33,175 nucleotides of DNA. It comes from Methylohalobius sp964654415 (GTDB lineage Bacteria > Pseudomonadota > Gammaproteobacteria > Methylococcales > Methylothermaceae). Shown here one piece after another: positions 26,015 to 33,175 of the stretch. Under the pieces are notes generated by a model. That model had not been told where the DNA came from, did not search any database, and saw nothing but the letters and a program-made list of their open reading frames with translations. The stretch is from positions 1 through 33,175 of the forward strand of contig CAZZIP010000018.1 in assembly GCA_964654415.1 (NCBI GenBank). Reading direction: 5' to 3'. Each line of letters opens with the position of its first letter. Within the stretch, counting starts at the first letter, position 1. A program made the translations under genes and the position numbers.

Positions 26015-27294
26015 GGGGAATAGGGCTGTATGTATGCCTGAGCATCGGTTGGTGGAGCAGCGCCTTCGCCTATGTCTTGAGCGGTCAGCGCTGGCCGCAA
26101 GCTGAAACAAGCTTCGTCTTTGATCTGGTCGATACCCACGGGAAAAGAGTTGCGCCAAGCGGCATCTCCTGGAATCAGGCGTTTGCAACCGCCATGCAGC
26201 GCTGGAACGAGCGCACCGTATTTCGCTTCTACGGCCGGCCAGGCACAGCCGATCCTTGCCGCGACGATGGGCAAAACACCGTCGGCTTTCGGAGCGACGA
26301 CTGCGGCTTTGCCTTCGGTTCCACGACGTTGGCGATCACCTACAGCGTCTTCTCCGGCGGTACTTTGCTCGAGACCGACATCGTCTTCAACGCCAACGAG
26401 GCCTGGGACGTTTATGACGGCCCGCTGCGTCCGCAGGTTACCGACTTTACTCGGGTCGCCACGCACGAACTGGGTCATGCCTTAGGGTTAGGTCATGAAG
26501 ATCGGGTCCCCGCCATCATGTCTAGCCTGACAAACGACCTGACGCTACCGCAAAAAGACGACCTCGATGGCGTTGCCGCCTTATACGGTGCATCCCGTCC
26601 GCCGTCTGTGTGCCAAACCCAACCTTCCTTGCCGCTCAATACCTGGCTTCAAGGCCGCCTTGAGGCTTCGGATTGCCGGCGCCTGGACATCGCAGACAGC
26701 GCTTTTGCCAGCGACGACAGCGCGGTGGATCTGTATAGCCTGGAACTGCCAGTGGCTGGCTTGGTCCTCGTGCGCATGGATTCGGAGCAGCTCGACCCTT
26801 ACCTGGAAATCCGCCAAGGCACCAGCATTCTGGCGGCCGATGACGATTCGGGATTTGGTAGCAACGCGTTGATCGTCAAGCATCTCTCCGCTGGCCGCTA
26901 TCAGGTGATCGCCAACAGCGCTTTCAGAACGCTGCACGAAGGGGATTATCGGCTGGCAGCCCAGCTCAATCTGGGGTCCCCTAGCGTGCGCCTTGAATCC
27001 GATTGGTCGGTGACCATAGATTCGGTGGACGCAAATGGGGCTTCCTACCAAGCCAAGCTGAGATTCTATGCTAATCCAGACGACCCAGAAGGATTGTACT
27101 GGCGCCTGGATAGCTACGGCCTGCTGCCGGGGGAACCTGCCACAGGGGCAACCCTATTGAAAACGACCGATCTCGTCTTCAATCCGGTCGAAGCCTTGGG
27201 CAGGCGCTTCGACGTGATCCTCAAACGCGTTCATTTCCCTCAGGACCCAGTTGGCTGGTACTGGAAACTCGATCAAGTGTTTGAGCGCGACTAA
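26011..27294 (+). CDS. matrixin-like secreted zinc metalloprotease
   Basis: A 427-residue protein with a signal peptide (about 1-20, SAFA cleavage). The metzincin zinc motif HELGHALGLGH (H152, E153, H156, H162) and a Met-turn (AIM170SS) mark an M10/matrixin-type catalytic domain at about 22-195. A bacterial pre-peptidase-like beta domain follows (about 205-320: VDLYSLEL, ILAADDDSGFG, LSAGRYQVIA), then a C-terminal domain of about 95 residues ending in WYWKLDQVFERD. No propeptide cysteine switch or sorting tail is obvious. Expected periplasmic or extracellular. Its TAA stop shares bases with the galE stop. Confidence 0.85.
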   Translation: MRGIGLYVCLSIGWWSSAFAYVLSGQRWPQAETSFVFDLVDTHGKRVAPSGISWNQAFATAMQRWNERTVFRFYGRPGTADPCRDDGQNTVGFRSDDCGFAFGSTTLAITYSVFSGGTLLETDIVFNANEAWDVYDGPLRPQVTDFTRVATHELGHALGLGHEDRVPAIMSSLTNDLTLPQKDDLDGVAALYGASRPPSVCQTQPSLPLNTWLQGRLEASDCRRLDIADSAFASDDSAVDLYSLELPVAGLVLVRMDSEQLDPYLEIRQGTSILAADDDSGFGSNALIVKHLSAGRYQVIANSAFRTLHEGDYRLAAQLNLGSPSVRLESDWSVTIDSVDANGASYQAKLRFYANPDDPEGLYWRLDSYGLLPGEPATGATLLKTTDLVFNPVEALGRRFDVILKRVHFPQDPVGWYWKLDQVFERD

Positions 27295-28334
27295 TCGGGG
27301 TAACCGTCTGGATTTTGGCTCTGCCAACGCCAAGCGTCGCGCACCATGTCTTCGATTCCCCGCTCGGCCCGCCAACCCAATTCTTCAGCGGCCCTGGAAG
27401 GGTCGGCATACACTTCGGCGACATCTCCGGGCCGGCGCCCGACGATGCGGTAAGGAACCCGGCACCCTGTGACTTTCTCGAATGCCCGCACCACCTCCAG
27501 AACGCTGTATCCGGCGCCAGTCCCTAAGTTGTAGGTAAACACTCCACCTGCTGGAGAAGCGAGCTGTTTTTCCAAAGCCTTGACGTGAGCTTTGGCCAGA
27601 TCCACCACGTGAATGTAATCGCGCACGCCAGTGCCATCGCGGGTGGGCCAGTCGCCACCGAATATCTTAAGCTCCGGTAACTTCCCGACCGCCACCTGGG
27701 TGATGTAAGGCATGAGATTGTTCGGGATTCCTCTTGGATCCTCCCCGATCAGGCCGCTTACATGGGCACCGACGGGATTAAAATAACGCAGCAAAGTCAC
27801 CGTCCAGGGAGGCTCGGTTTTGGTCAATCGATCCGCAGCCACCAAATCGCGTAGGATTTCTTCGATGAACAGCTTGCTGCGGCCATAAGGGTTGCTGGCG
27901 TGTAAAGGAAAATCCTCACGGATGGGCACAATGGCCGGATCGCCGTAAACGGTGGCAGAAGAGCTGAACACCATCCGTTTGACTCCAGCTGCCGCCATCG
28001 CCTCGCACAAGCTTAAGGTACCGCCGACATTGTTCCGGTAATAGACCAAAGGCCGCTCGCACGACTCCCCGACGGCTTTGAAACCGGCGAAGTGGATCAC
28101 CACGGCGATCCTAGCGCGGGCGAAAACCCGAATCATTTCCTCGAGGTCGCTGATATCTGCCTCGACGAAATCCAGCTTGCAGCCGGTGATTTTTTCCACC
28201 CGCCGGATCACCTCGTACTTGCTGTTGGAGAGGTTGTCTACCACTGTCACTTCAAAACCGGCTGCCATCAGCTCAACGCACGTGTGGCTGCCGATATACC
28301 CCGCCCCACCGGTGACCAAAACCCGAGTTCCCAT
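27291..28334 (-). CDS. galE: UDP-glucose 4-epimerase
   Basis: A 347-residue extended short-chain dehydrogenase converting UDP-glucose and UDP-galactose. The NAD loop is GGAGYIGSH (9-17); the catalytic set is the SSSATVYG serine (124-126), Y150 and K154 (NPYGRSK). HFAGFKAVGESCERPL and RYFNPVGAH are typical GalE blocks. It supplies UDP-galactose for lipopolysaccharide or exopolysaccharide. No strong ribosome binding site is seen before ATG. Upstream lies the 378-base structured region, so its promoter may be inside or displaced by that element. Confidence 0.95.
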   Translation of the reverse strand: MGTRVLVTGGAGYIGSHTCVELMAAGFEVTVVDNLSNSKYEVIRRVEKITGCKLDFVEADISDLEEMIRVFARARIAVVIHFAGFKAVGESCERPLVYYRNNVGGTLSLCEAMAAAGVKRMVFSSSATVYGDPAIVPIREDFPLHASNPYGRSKLFIEEILRDLVAADRLTKTEPPWTVTLLRYFNPVGAHVSGLIGEDPRGIPNNLMPYITQVAVGKLPELKIFGGDWPTRDGTGVRDYIHVVDLAKAHVKALEKQLASPAGGVFTYNLGTGAGYSVLEVVRAFEKVTGCRVPYRIVGRRPGDVAEVYADPSRAAEELGWRAERGIEDMVRDAWRWQSQNPDGYPD

Positions 28335-28361
28335 CGTTCGGAGACCTGCTTTGTAGTTGCA

Positions 28362-28700
28362 GTAAACAACCCTCGACTAAAGTCGAAGGCTTTATCGTAG
28401 GACAAAGCGATGCTCATCCCCGACATCAGGCGTGTTTACAACCGCCCTTGGCGGGACGGCCGTCCCGCCAATCCCCCGATACCTGCGCCTCGGGGGAAAA
28501 CGGCTACCGATTCTTTAACTTCCGTTACTTGCCAGAGATACCGACCATTGGGGCTATCCAATGCGTACCGTTGGACTGGAAGTTCGGTCGCACAGCGACT
28601 TGAATGCCAGCGTGTTGCTTTTACCAAAAGCGTGCGCCTTGCGCAAGCCGCAATCCCTCCCGCGATTGAAATCGCGGGTTTCCTTGCGAGGAGTCTATGA
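28362..28700 (+). ncRNA. highly structured RNA-like element, possible omega/HEARO-like RNA or IS200/IS605-type non-autonomous element
   Basis: No protein gene fills 28335-28712, but nested helices do: GTAAACA/TGTTTAC (28362-28368 with 28433-28439) enclosing TCGACT/AGTCGA (28373-28386); a perfect 24-base palindrome (28448-28471); TCCCCCGA/TCGGGGGA (28472-28479, 28490-28497); AACTTCC/GGAAGTT (28517-28523, 28578-28584) enclosing CATTGG/CCAATG (28546-28551, 28558-28563); GTCGC/GCGAC (28587-28599); and a 9-base stem CCCGCGATT/AATCGCGGG (28659-28678). Hairpins at both ends with no inverted terminal repeat and a following ATGA (28697-28700) recall IS200/IS605-related elements and their IscB-associated RNAs. 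No nuclease or transposase gene is present. The helices favour a real folded RNA; family and strand are inference. Confidence 0.5.
28448..28471. repeat. perfect 24-base palindrome
   Basis: TTGGCGGGACGG and its exact reverse complement abut (28448-28471). The left arm can also pair with CCGCC at 28442-28446, so two foldings compete. It lies within the structured element and is the most stable single hairpin there. Confidence 0.9.
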
Positions 28701-28712
28701 ATTTATTCTAGT

Positions 28713-29594
28713 TCATCCGCGAGGATGAAAACGCGCGTGTAGCTCCTGCAGGCGGGCCTGGGCGACATGGGTGTAGATCTGGGTCGTGGAAAGGCTGCTA
28801 TGGCCCAACAGCATCTGCACCGCGCGCAGGTTCGCACCGTGGTTAAGCAGGTGAGTGGCAAACGCATGGCGCAAGGTATGGGGCGAGAGGGGTTTAACGA
28901 TTCCCGCCTGGCGGGCGTAGCGCTTGATCACATACCAAAACGCCTGGCGGGTCATAGGGCCGCCGCGCTGGGTGACGAATAAAAACACCGATTGCCGGGC
29001 GCCCAAGAGCATGGGGCGCGATTTCCTAAGATACGCCTCCAGCCACGTCAGCGCTTCTTCCCCCAACGGCACCAATCGCTCCTTGCTCCCCTTGCCCCAG
29101 ATGCGGGCTACGCCCAGTCTCCTATCCACCTGATCGCCCTTCAATCCTACCAACTCCGAAACGCGCATCCCGGTGGCATACAGGACTTCGAGCATGCAAC
29201 GGTCCCTAAGGCCCAAAGGCTGCTGTGGATCGGGGGCATTGAGCAGGGATTCGACTTCGGCTTCGCTGAGAGTATCTGGGAGACTTCGCCCCAAATAAGG
29301 GGATTCGATCCCGGCGCAGGGGTCAATCGCGATCAAACCCTCGCGCACCAGGTAACGATAAAATTTACGCAAAGAAGATAAAAGCCGCGCGCTGCTTCTG
29401 GCGCTGACCCCCGCGCGGAAACGATGGCCCAGATAACGCGCCAGGTCTTCTGCGGTCGCCTCGGTTAGGGGCTTTCCAAGCCAGGCAGAAAACAGTTTCA
29501 AATCTGCGCCATACGCTTGCAGGGTATTTTGGCTCAACCCTTCTTCCAGCCACAGAGCGGTGGTAAAGCGCTGGATCAGGTCCGGCTCATCCAT
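28713..29594 (-). CDS. xerD: site-specific tyrosine recombinase XerD
   Basis: A 293-residue tyrosine recombinase that resolves chromosome dimers at dif with XerC under FtsK. Catalytic residues are all present: R144 (TGMRVSELVG), K168 (WGKGSK), H239 and R242 (SPHTLRHAF), H265 (LLGHSSLSTTQIYTHV) and the nucleophile Y274. The end, QARLQELHARFHPRG, is the XerD type (E. coli ends LHQQHHPRA), which separates it from XerC. ATG lies 8 bases inside the ogt 3' end. It closes the ribosomal-protein operon and its downstream flank is the structured element. Confidence 0.93.
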   Translation of the reverse strand: MDEPDLIQRFTTALWLEEGLSQNTLQAYGADLKLFSAWLGKPLTEATAEDLARYLGHRFRAGVSARSSARLLSSLRKFYRYLVREGLIAIDPCAGIESPYLGRSLPDTLSEAEVESLLNAPDPQQPLGLRDRCMLEVLYATGMRVSELVGLKGDQVDRRLGVARIWGKGSKERLVPLGEEALTWLEAYLRKSRPMLLGARQSVFLFVTQRGGPMTRQAFWYVIKRYARQAGIVKPLSPHTLRHAFATHLLNHGANLRAVQMLLGHSSLSTTQIYTHVAQARLQELHARFHPRG

Positions 29595-30093
29595 GCCAGC
29601 TTTCGTGGCGCAATAACCAACGCTTGATGTCTAAGGCAGCGCCTTGAGACTTTCCACAGTAGCCGCCCAATCCGGTCCTGGCCACTACCCGGTGACAGGG
29701 AATGATGATCGGATAGGGATTGGCCCGGCAGGCGGCCGCCACAGCCCTGGAGAAAGTCTTAAGTTGGCGCGCCAGCTCGCCGTAGGTACGCACCTGCCCA
29801 GGCGGAATCTCCAACAGGGCTTGCCAGACTCGCCGGCAGAAAGCCGTTCCCGATTCGGCCAACCAACACTCAAACGCGGTAAAGGGATTCCGGAAATAGG
29901 CCACCAGTTGCTCCCACACGGCGCTCATCCCCCTGCCCATCTCCGCTTCCTGTCCAGTTTCTAGCTGCCAGGACAGGCCAGTCAGCGTTTCCCCCCGACC
30001 TGTGATCTCCAACAGCCCGCAGGGGGCGCGCAACACCCGCCGAACCGGGGGATCAGCTGCAGTGTAGGATCGCCACCGGACCGCCACGCTCAA
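29587..30093 (-). CDS. ogt: O6-methylguanine-DNA methyltransferase (Ogt/MGMT)
   Basis: A 168-residue suicide DNA-repair protein that takes alkyl groups from O6 of guanine onto a cysteine. The active site PIIIPCHRVV has C133, and YGELARQLKTFSRAVAAACR is the DNA-binding helix-turn-helix. Start is TTG inside TTGA, sharing four bases with the rplS stop; a GTG six bases later is also possible. Coupling to a ribosomal protein gene implies growth-linked constitutive expression rather than an Ada-type response. Ogt is the nearest named family. Confidence 0.9.
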   Translation of the reverse strand: MSVAVRWRSYTAADPPVRRVLRAPCGLLEITGRGETLTGLSWQLETGQEAEMGRGMSAVWEQLVAYFRNPFTAFECWLAESGTAFCRRVWQALLEIPPGQVRTYGELARQLKTFSRAVAAACRANPYPIIIPCHRVVARTGLGGYCGKSQGAALDIKRWLLRHESWHG

Positions 30094-30443
30094 ATCTTTT
30101 CTTTGATCCTCGCCGCCTTGCCACGCAACTCGCGCAAATAGTACAGCTTGGCCCGGCGCACCTTGCCGCGGCGCTTGACCGTGATTTCATGCACCATCGG
30201 GCTATATAACGGGAACACCCGCTCCACCCCCTCACCGTGGGAAACCTTGCGCACCGTAAAGGAAGAATTTAAGCCGCGGTTACGCTTGGCGATTACGATC
30301 CCTTCGAAAGCCTGCAGGCGTTCGCGTTCGCCTTCTTTGACTTTGGTCTGCACGACCACAGTGTCACCGGGCCTAAAATCCGGGATTTGCTTGCCCAACT
30401 TGGCGATCTGCTCCTTTTCGATTTCCTCAATGATATTGCCCAT
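30090..30443 (-). CDS. rplS: 50S ribosomal protein L19
   Basis: A 117-residue L19 (E. coli 115), located at the 30S-50S interface. Conserved blocks DFRPGDTVVVQTKVKEGERE, LQAFEGIVIAKRNRG and the basic KRRGKVRRAKLYYLRELRGK are clear. A longer frame upstream exists, but ATG at 30443 gives MGNIIEEIEKEQ, the family start, with GGAG 8 bases before it. It begins 17 bases inside the trmD 3' end and ends in TTGA with ogt. Confidence 0.97.
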   Translation of the reverse strand: MGNIIEEIEKEQIAKLGKQIPDFRPGDTVVVQTKVKEGERERLQAFEGIVIAKRNRGLNSSFTVRKVSHGEGVERVFPLYSPMVHEITVKRRGKVRRAKLYYLRELRGKAARIKEKI

Positions 30444-31194
30444 TTTGTTGCTCCAGCTCACGTTTGAATTCTTCCAACAAGATTTGCTCTTCGACATTCA
30501 GTTTCCGCCGCGCCAGGAGGTCTGGCCGCTTTAGCCAGGTTCTGCCTAAAGCCTGTTTCCTACGCCAGCGGGCGATTTGCTGGTGATCGCCGCTGAGCAG
30601 CACTTCCGGCACCCGCTGTCCGTCGATCTCTTCCGGCCGGGTGTAGTGCGGATGGTCCAAAAGCCCGTCCATGTGAGAGTCCTGCCGAGCTGAATCAGCA
30701 TCCCCCAGCACCCCTGGTAAAAGCCGCGTCACCGCATCGATGACCACCAGCGCGGCCAACTCCCCTCCTGACAGCACGTAATTGCCAATCGACCATTCCT
30801 CGTCGATGTAGCTATCCAGCAAACGCTGATCGACGCCTTCATAGCGGCCGGCTATCAGGATCAAGCTCTCCATCGCCGCAAAGCGCATAACCCCTTCTTG
30901 GTCCAGAAGCCGGCCCTGGGGCGACAGATACACTACCTTAGCGCTCTTAGCGCTCTCCCCGGAAGCGAGCCTCGCTGCCAGGATGGCGTCTTTGAGCGGC
31001 TGGACCTTCATCACCATCCCCGGTCCACCCCCATAAGGGCGATCGTCGACCGTGCGGTGGCGATCGTGGGTAAAATCGCGCGGATTCCACAGGACGACGC
31101 GCATCAACCCCCGCTCTCGCGCCCGACCGGTTACTCCGAACCGCAAGGCGTGATCGATCATGTCCGGGAACAGGGTGATCACATCGAAACGCAT
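30427..31194 (-). CDS. trmD: tRNA (guanine37-N1)-methyltransferase TrmD
   Basis: A 255-residue SPOUT methyltransferase making m1G37 in tRNAs reading CNN codons, which prevents +1 frameshifts. PYGGGPGMVM (53-62), AGRYEGVDQR (115-124) and SIGNYVLSGGE (135-145) form the knotted cofactor site; LLDHPHYTRP is also family-typical. ATG and the rimM stop overlap by one base (TGATG). Confidence 0.97.
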   Translation of the reverse strand: MRFDVITLFPDMIDHALRFGVTGRARERGLMRVVLWNPRDFTHDRHRTVDDRPYGGGPGMVMKVQPLKDAILAARLASGESAKSAKVVYLSPQGRLLDQEGVMRFAAMESLILIAGRYEGVDQRLLDSYIDEEWSIGNYVLSGGELAALVVIDAVTRLLPGVLGDADSARQDSHMDGLLDHPHYTRPEEIDGQRVPEVLLSGDHQQIARWRRKQALGRTWLKRPDLLARRKLNVEEQILLEEFKRELEQQNGQYH

Positions 31195-31697
31195 CAGTAA
31201 TCCGGGTCCCAGTCCACCAGAATCGTACCTGCCTCCAGATCCAAGTCACGGATCACCCGGTCGCGCAGCCAAGGAATCAGTATCTCTCGGCTCTCCGAGC
31301 GTACGATCAACACGTCGTTCGCGCCAGTCTCCATTAAATCGACCACCTGCCCGAGCTGTCTGCCGCTGAGGTCGATGACCATAAGTCCGATCAGGTCGAC
31401 CCAGTAAAACTCACCTGGGGCAAGTTGCGGCAACTGGGCGCGGTCGATGCTGATTTTGGCGCCGCGTAAGGCCTGGGCCTGCTCTGGAGTAGTGATGCCC
31501 TCCAAGGCCGCCACCACCGTTCTCCCCTGCCGGCGCCCGGTCAAAACCGTAATCTTCCAGCGCTTGCCTTGATGTTCAAGCTCCCAGGGAGAATAAGCAA
31601 GCACGTTCTCGCGCGGCTCAGTATAAGAGTAGATTTTCACCCACCCCTTAATGCCAAAAGCCCCGCGAATCTCACCTACTGCAATGCGTTTGACCAC
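31194..31697 (-). CDS. rimM: 16S rRNA-processing protein RimM
   Basis: A 167-residue 30S assembly factor that binds S19 and helps mature the 16S 3' domain. The N-terminal RimM domain holds GEIRGAFGIKGWVKIYSYTE; the C-terminal PRC barrel starts near GEFYWVDLIGLMV and ends WDPDY. GTG start at 31697, six bases after the rpsP stop, with AAAGGGGC just upstream. Standard place between rpsP and trmD. Confidence 0.95.
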   Translation of the reverse strand: MVKRIAVGEIRGAFGIKGWVKIYSYTEPRENVLAYSPWELEHQGKRWKITVLTGRRQGRTVVAALEGITTPEQAQALRGAKISIDRAQLPQLAPGEFYWVDLIGLMVIDLSGRQLGQVVDLMETGANDVLIVRSESREILIPWLRDRVIRDLDLEAGTILVDWDPDY

Positions 31698-31703
31698 GCC
31701 CCT

Positions 31704-31973
31704 TTAGACAGCTTCCTGCCCTTGAGCGCTGCGCTTGCGCCATTCACGCAGCAGGCTCCTGACCCGGTCGGTCATTTGCGCACCGCGTCCAAGCCAAAGC
31801 TCGACCCGTTCCATGTCCAACTTGAGCCGGGCATCGCCATCCTCTACCAGAGGGTTGAAGTACCCCACTCGCTCGATATGCCGACCGTCGCGTTTGGCGC
31901 GACTGTCAGCCACTACCACGTGATAGAAAGGGCGCTTGTTCGTACCTGCGCGTGCCAAACGAATCTTGACCAT
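31704..31973 (-). CDS. rpsP: 30S ribosomal protein S16
   Basis: An 89-residue S16 (E. coli 82), an early-assembly 30S protein. MVKIRLARAGTNKRPFYHVV and ADSRAKRDGRHIERVGYFNP are diagnostic. AAGGGA lies about 11 bases before ATG. First gene of rpsP-rimM-trmD-rplS-ogt-xerD, preceded by a very A/T-rich 76-base gap. Confidence 0.97.
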   Translation of the reverse strand: MVKIRLARAGTNKRPFYHVVVADSRAKRDGRHIERVGYFNPLVEDGDARLKLDMERVELWLGRGAQMTDRVRSLLREWRKRSAQGQEAV

Positions 31974-32025
31974 AAGCTTTGTTTCCCTTGCGATTTCGGA
32001 TTTTACTGAGTTGAAAAATTTTTAT

Positions 32026-32054
32026 ATTTTACCGATTTTCCTCACCCTATTAAA
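32026..32054 (-). promoter_or_regulatory. weak candidate promoter of the rpsP operon
   Basis: On the minus strand TTTAAT (32054-32049) and TAAAAT (32031-32026) are 17 bases apart, in an A/T-rich stretch unlike the surrounding G/C-rich coding sequence. The -35 match is only three of six and overlaps the upstream gene's stop. A promoter is expected here by context; the exact boxes are uncertain. Confidence 0.3.
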
Positions 32055-33175
32055 CCTTTTGCAGCAGATAATCCAACCACAGTTTGGTAAGCTTCTCCTG
32101 GACTGTATTCTGACGCAGGCGAGCGTGGAGGTGGTCGAAATCCACCCGATCCAGCTCCTGATCCTGGTTGTAGCACGAATAGACAAAATACTCCTGTCCC
32201 GTCTTGGGATCTAGATGCCGGCACAGGCACTGGCCGCACACTCCTTTGAGCATACACTGCATCGGCGAATTGATCGAACCGATGGCGATGTGCTGCTTTT
32301 TCAGATAAGGCGCAAGGACCCCATCGCGCGCCTCCTTGACCGCGCGCATCATGCGGTCCGATCCGATCACGATCAGATGATCGACGTCGTCTAAGTGGAT
32401 CGGCGTCGGCCCCAACTCCCCTCTGGCATAAGCCAGCATGGCCTCGACGATATTGCCGATGAAGCTCTTATCCTGAGGGCGAGTGGGTATGAGCGGCTGG
32501 TTGCCGGGAAGGTCGTCGACCGCCCACACGATCAGGTCAGAAGCCTCCTCGATCTCTTTGACCTTGAACACATCGCGGGAGCTTCGATAACCGGCAAAAT
32601 ACAGCACCTGATTGCCCGCCGCTTTGAGTGCCTTGCCGATGGAAAACAACACCGCATTGCCCAAGCCTCCTCCCACCAGGAGCACCGTGCGGCCGGCGGG
32701 AATGTCGGTGGGCGCCCCGGTCACTCCCATCACCACCAGCGGATCGCCCGGCTGCCACAAGGCGCACAGCTTGGAGGAACTGCCCATCTCCAGCACGATC
32801 AAGGAAATGACGCCGCGTTCCTTGTCCACCCACGCCCCAGTCAGGGCCAACCCCTCCGCCGCCAGCCGGGTACCGCCACTGACCGGGGCGAGCGTCTCGA
32901 AGTTCTGAACCCGGTAAAACTGACCCGGGGCAAAGTGCTTGGCGGCCATGGGCGCCTTGACCACGAGCTCGACGATGTTGGGAGTCAAGCGCACCACTTC
33001 GACGATCTGAGGCAAGAGCCGCTCGTCCAGGCGCGCGCCGAATTTTGCCCAAGCCAGGTCGCGCGCCGGCTGCGCTCCGGGATCAAGCGCGGCCAATTCT
33101 TTGTGGAACAGGCGCACGATGTGGGGATAGCTGTCCTTGGCCGAGGCCATCGCCCGCACCACGTTGCCGGCGTAG
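32050..33175 (-). CDS. C-terminal part of a large flavin/iron-sulfur NAD(P)-binding oxidoreductase (PyrK/FNR-like), cut by window edge
   Basis: The reading frame is open to the right edge, and sequence before the first possible start (GTG 33162) continues as YAGN, so this is the last 374 residues of a longer protein. Seen here: a ferredoxin-reductase-like flavin domain (GQFYRVQNFE), a nucleotide-binding loop (LLVGGGLGNAVLF) and, near the end, five cysteines C-x5-C-x2-C-x-C-x15-C in CMLKGVCGQCLC and VYSC, as in the [2Fe-2S] site of PyrK-type electron-transfer subunits. The whole is probably a fusion with a glutamate-synthase-like N-terminal part; that is inference, since that part is outside. 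The electron acceptor is unknown. Confidence 0.8.
   Translation of the reverse strand, partial: YAGNVVRAMASAKDSYPHIVRLFHKELAALDPGAQPARDLAWAKFGARLDERLLPQIVEVVRLTPNIVELVVKAPMAAKHFAPGQFYRVQNFETLAPVSGGTRLAAEGLALTGAWVDKERGVISLIVLEMGSSSKLCALWQPGDPLVVMGVTGAPTDIPAGRTVLLVGGGLGNAVLFSIGKALKAAGNQVLYFAGYRSSRDVFKVKEIEEASDLIVWAVDDLPGNQPLIPTRPQDKSFIGNIVEAMLAYARGELGPTPIHLDDVDHLIVIGSDRMMRAVKEARDGVLAPYLKKQHIAIGSINSPMQCMLKGVCGQCLCRHLDPKTGQEYFVYSCYNQDQELDRVDFDHLHARLRQNTVQEKLTKLWLDYLLQKV

Noticed and set aside
25729..26478. 249-codon open frame antisense to the secreted protein and matrixin genes
   Set aside because: The zinc motif and signal peptides are on the plus strand; this frame is a by-product of high G+C.
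28410..28700. 96-codon open frame inside the structured element
   Set aside because: Its sequence is dictated by palindromes and stems, with no domain or ribosome binding site.
28335..28712. CRISPR array
   Set aside because: The inverted repeats are all different and not regularly spaced; no direct repeat units. No CRISPR array was seen elsewhere in the window.

Overview
The window looks like a chromosomal segment of a methylotrophic gammaproteobacterium, most likely a Methylococcales-type methanotroph. Three things point there: a run of methanol dehydrogenase accessory genes (mxaRSACKL), a tetrahydromethanopterin-linked dehydrogenase (mtdB) next to a folate-linked cyclohydrolase (fchA), and gammaproteobacterial housekeeping order (rlmH-maf-rng-yhdP-nit-tldD-pmbA and rpsP-rimM-trmD-rplS). 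Genus cannot be fixed from the sequence. Coding is dense, with many 1 to 20 base overlaps and TTG or GTG starts.

Layout. 1-302: leader and promoter of an rRNA operon that runs leftwards out of the window (boxA plus a strong sigma70 promoter on the minus strand), back to back with the mxa promoter. 303-5433: mxaR, mxaS, mxaA, mxaC, mxaK, mxaL, overlapping head to tail; the structural genes mxaFJGI are not here. 5485-14601: rlmH, a wrecked maf, rng, yhdP-like, a nitrilase-family amidase, tldD, pmbA. 14590-15107 (minus): a membrane protein pseudogene broken by an 8-base tandem duplication and a stop codon. 15291-15419 (minus): a 42-residue single-pass membrane protein. 15559-18319: gltX and cysS. 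18316-24656 (minus): mtdB, a TonB/AgmX-like secreted protein, a CHASE2 adenylate/guanylate cyclase and glycogen phosphorylase, in that order of transcription. 24773-27294: fchA, a secreted protein of unknown function and a matrixin-like zinc metalloprotease. 27291-28334 (minus): galE. 28335-28712: no protein gene, but a densely structured RNA-like element with hairpins at both ends, the best candidate here for something undescribed. 28713-31973 (minus): rpsP-rimM-trmD-rplS-ogt-xerD. 32050-33175 (minus): the C-terminal part of a large flavin/iron-sulfur oxidoreductase cut by the window edge.

How it fits together: the mxa genes are thought to mature and supply calcium to periplasmic methanol dehydrogenase, which makes formaldehyde; MtdB oxidises the methylene-H4MPT formed from it, and FchA works in the parallel folate pathway that feeds one-carbon units to assimilation. 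Glycogen phosphorylase in the mtdB group suggests carbon-storage turnover under the same transcript, possibly with cyclic nucleotide signalling.

The most notable non-obvious items are the structured element at 28362-28700 (resembles an IS200/IS605-type non-autonomous element or an omega/HEARO-like RNA, unproven), the two pseudogenes with readable lesions, and the rRNA promoter hidden at the left edge.
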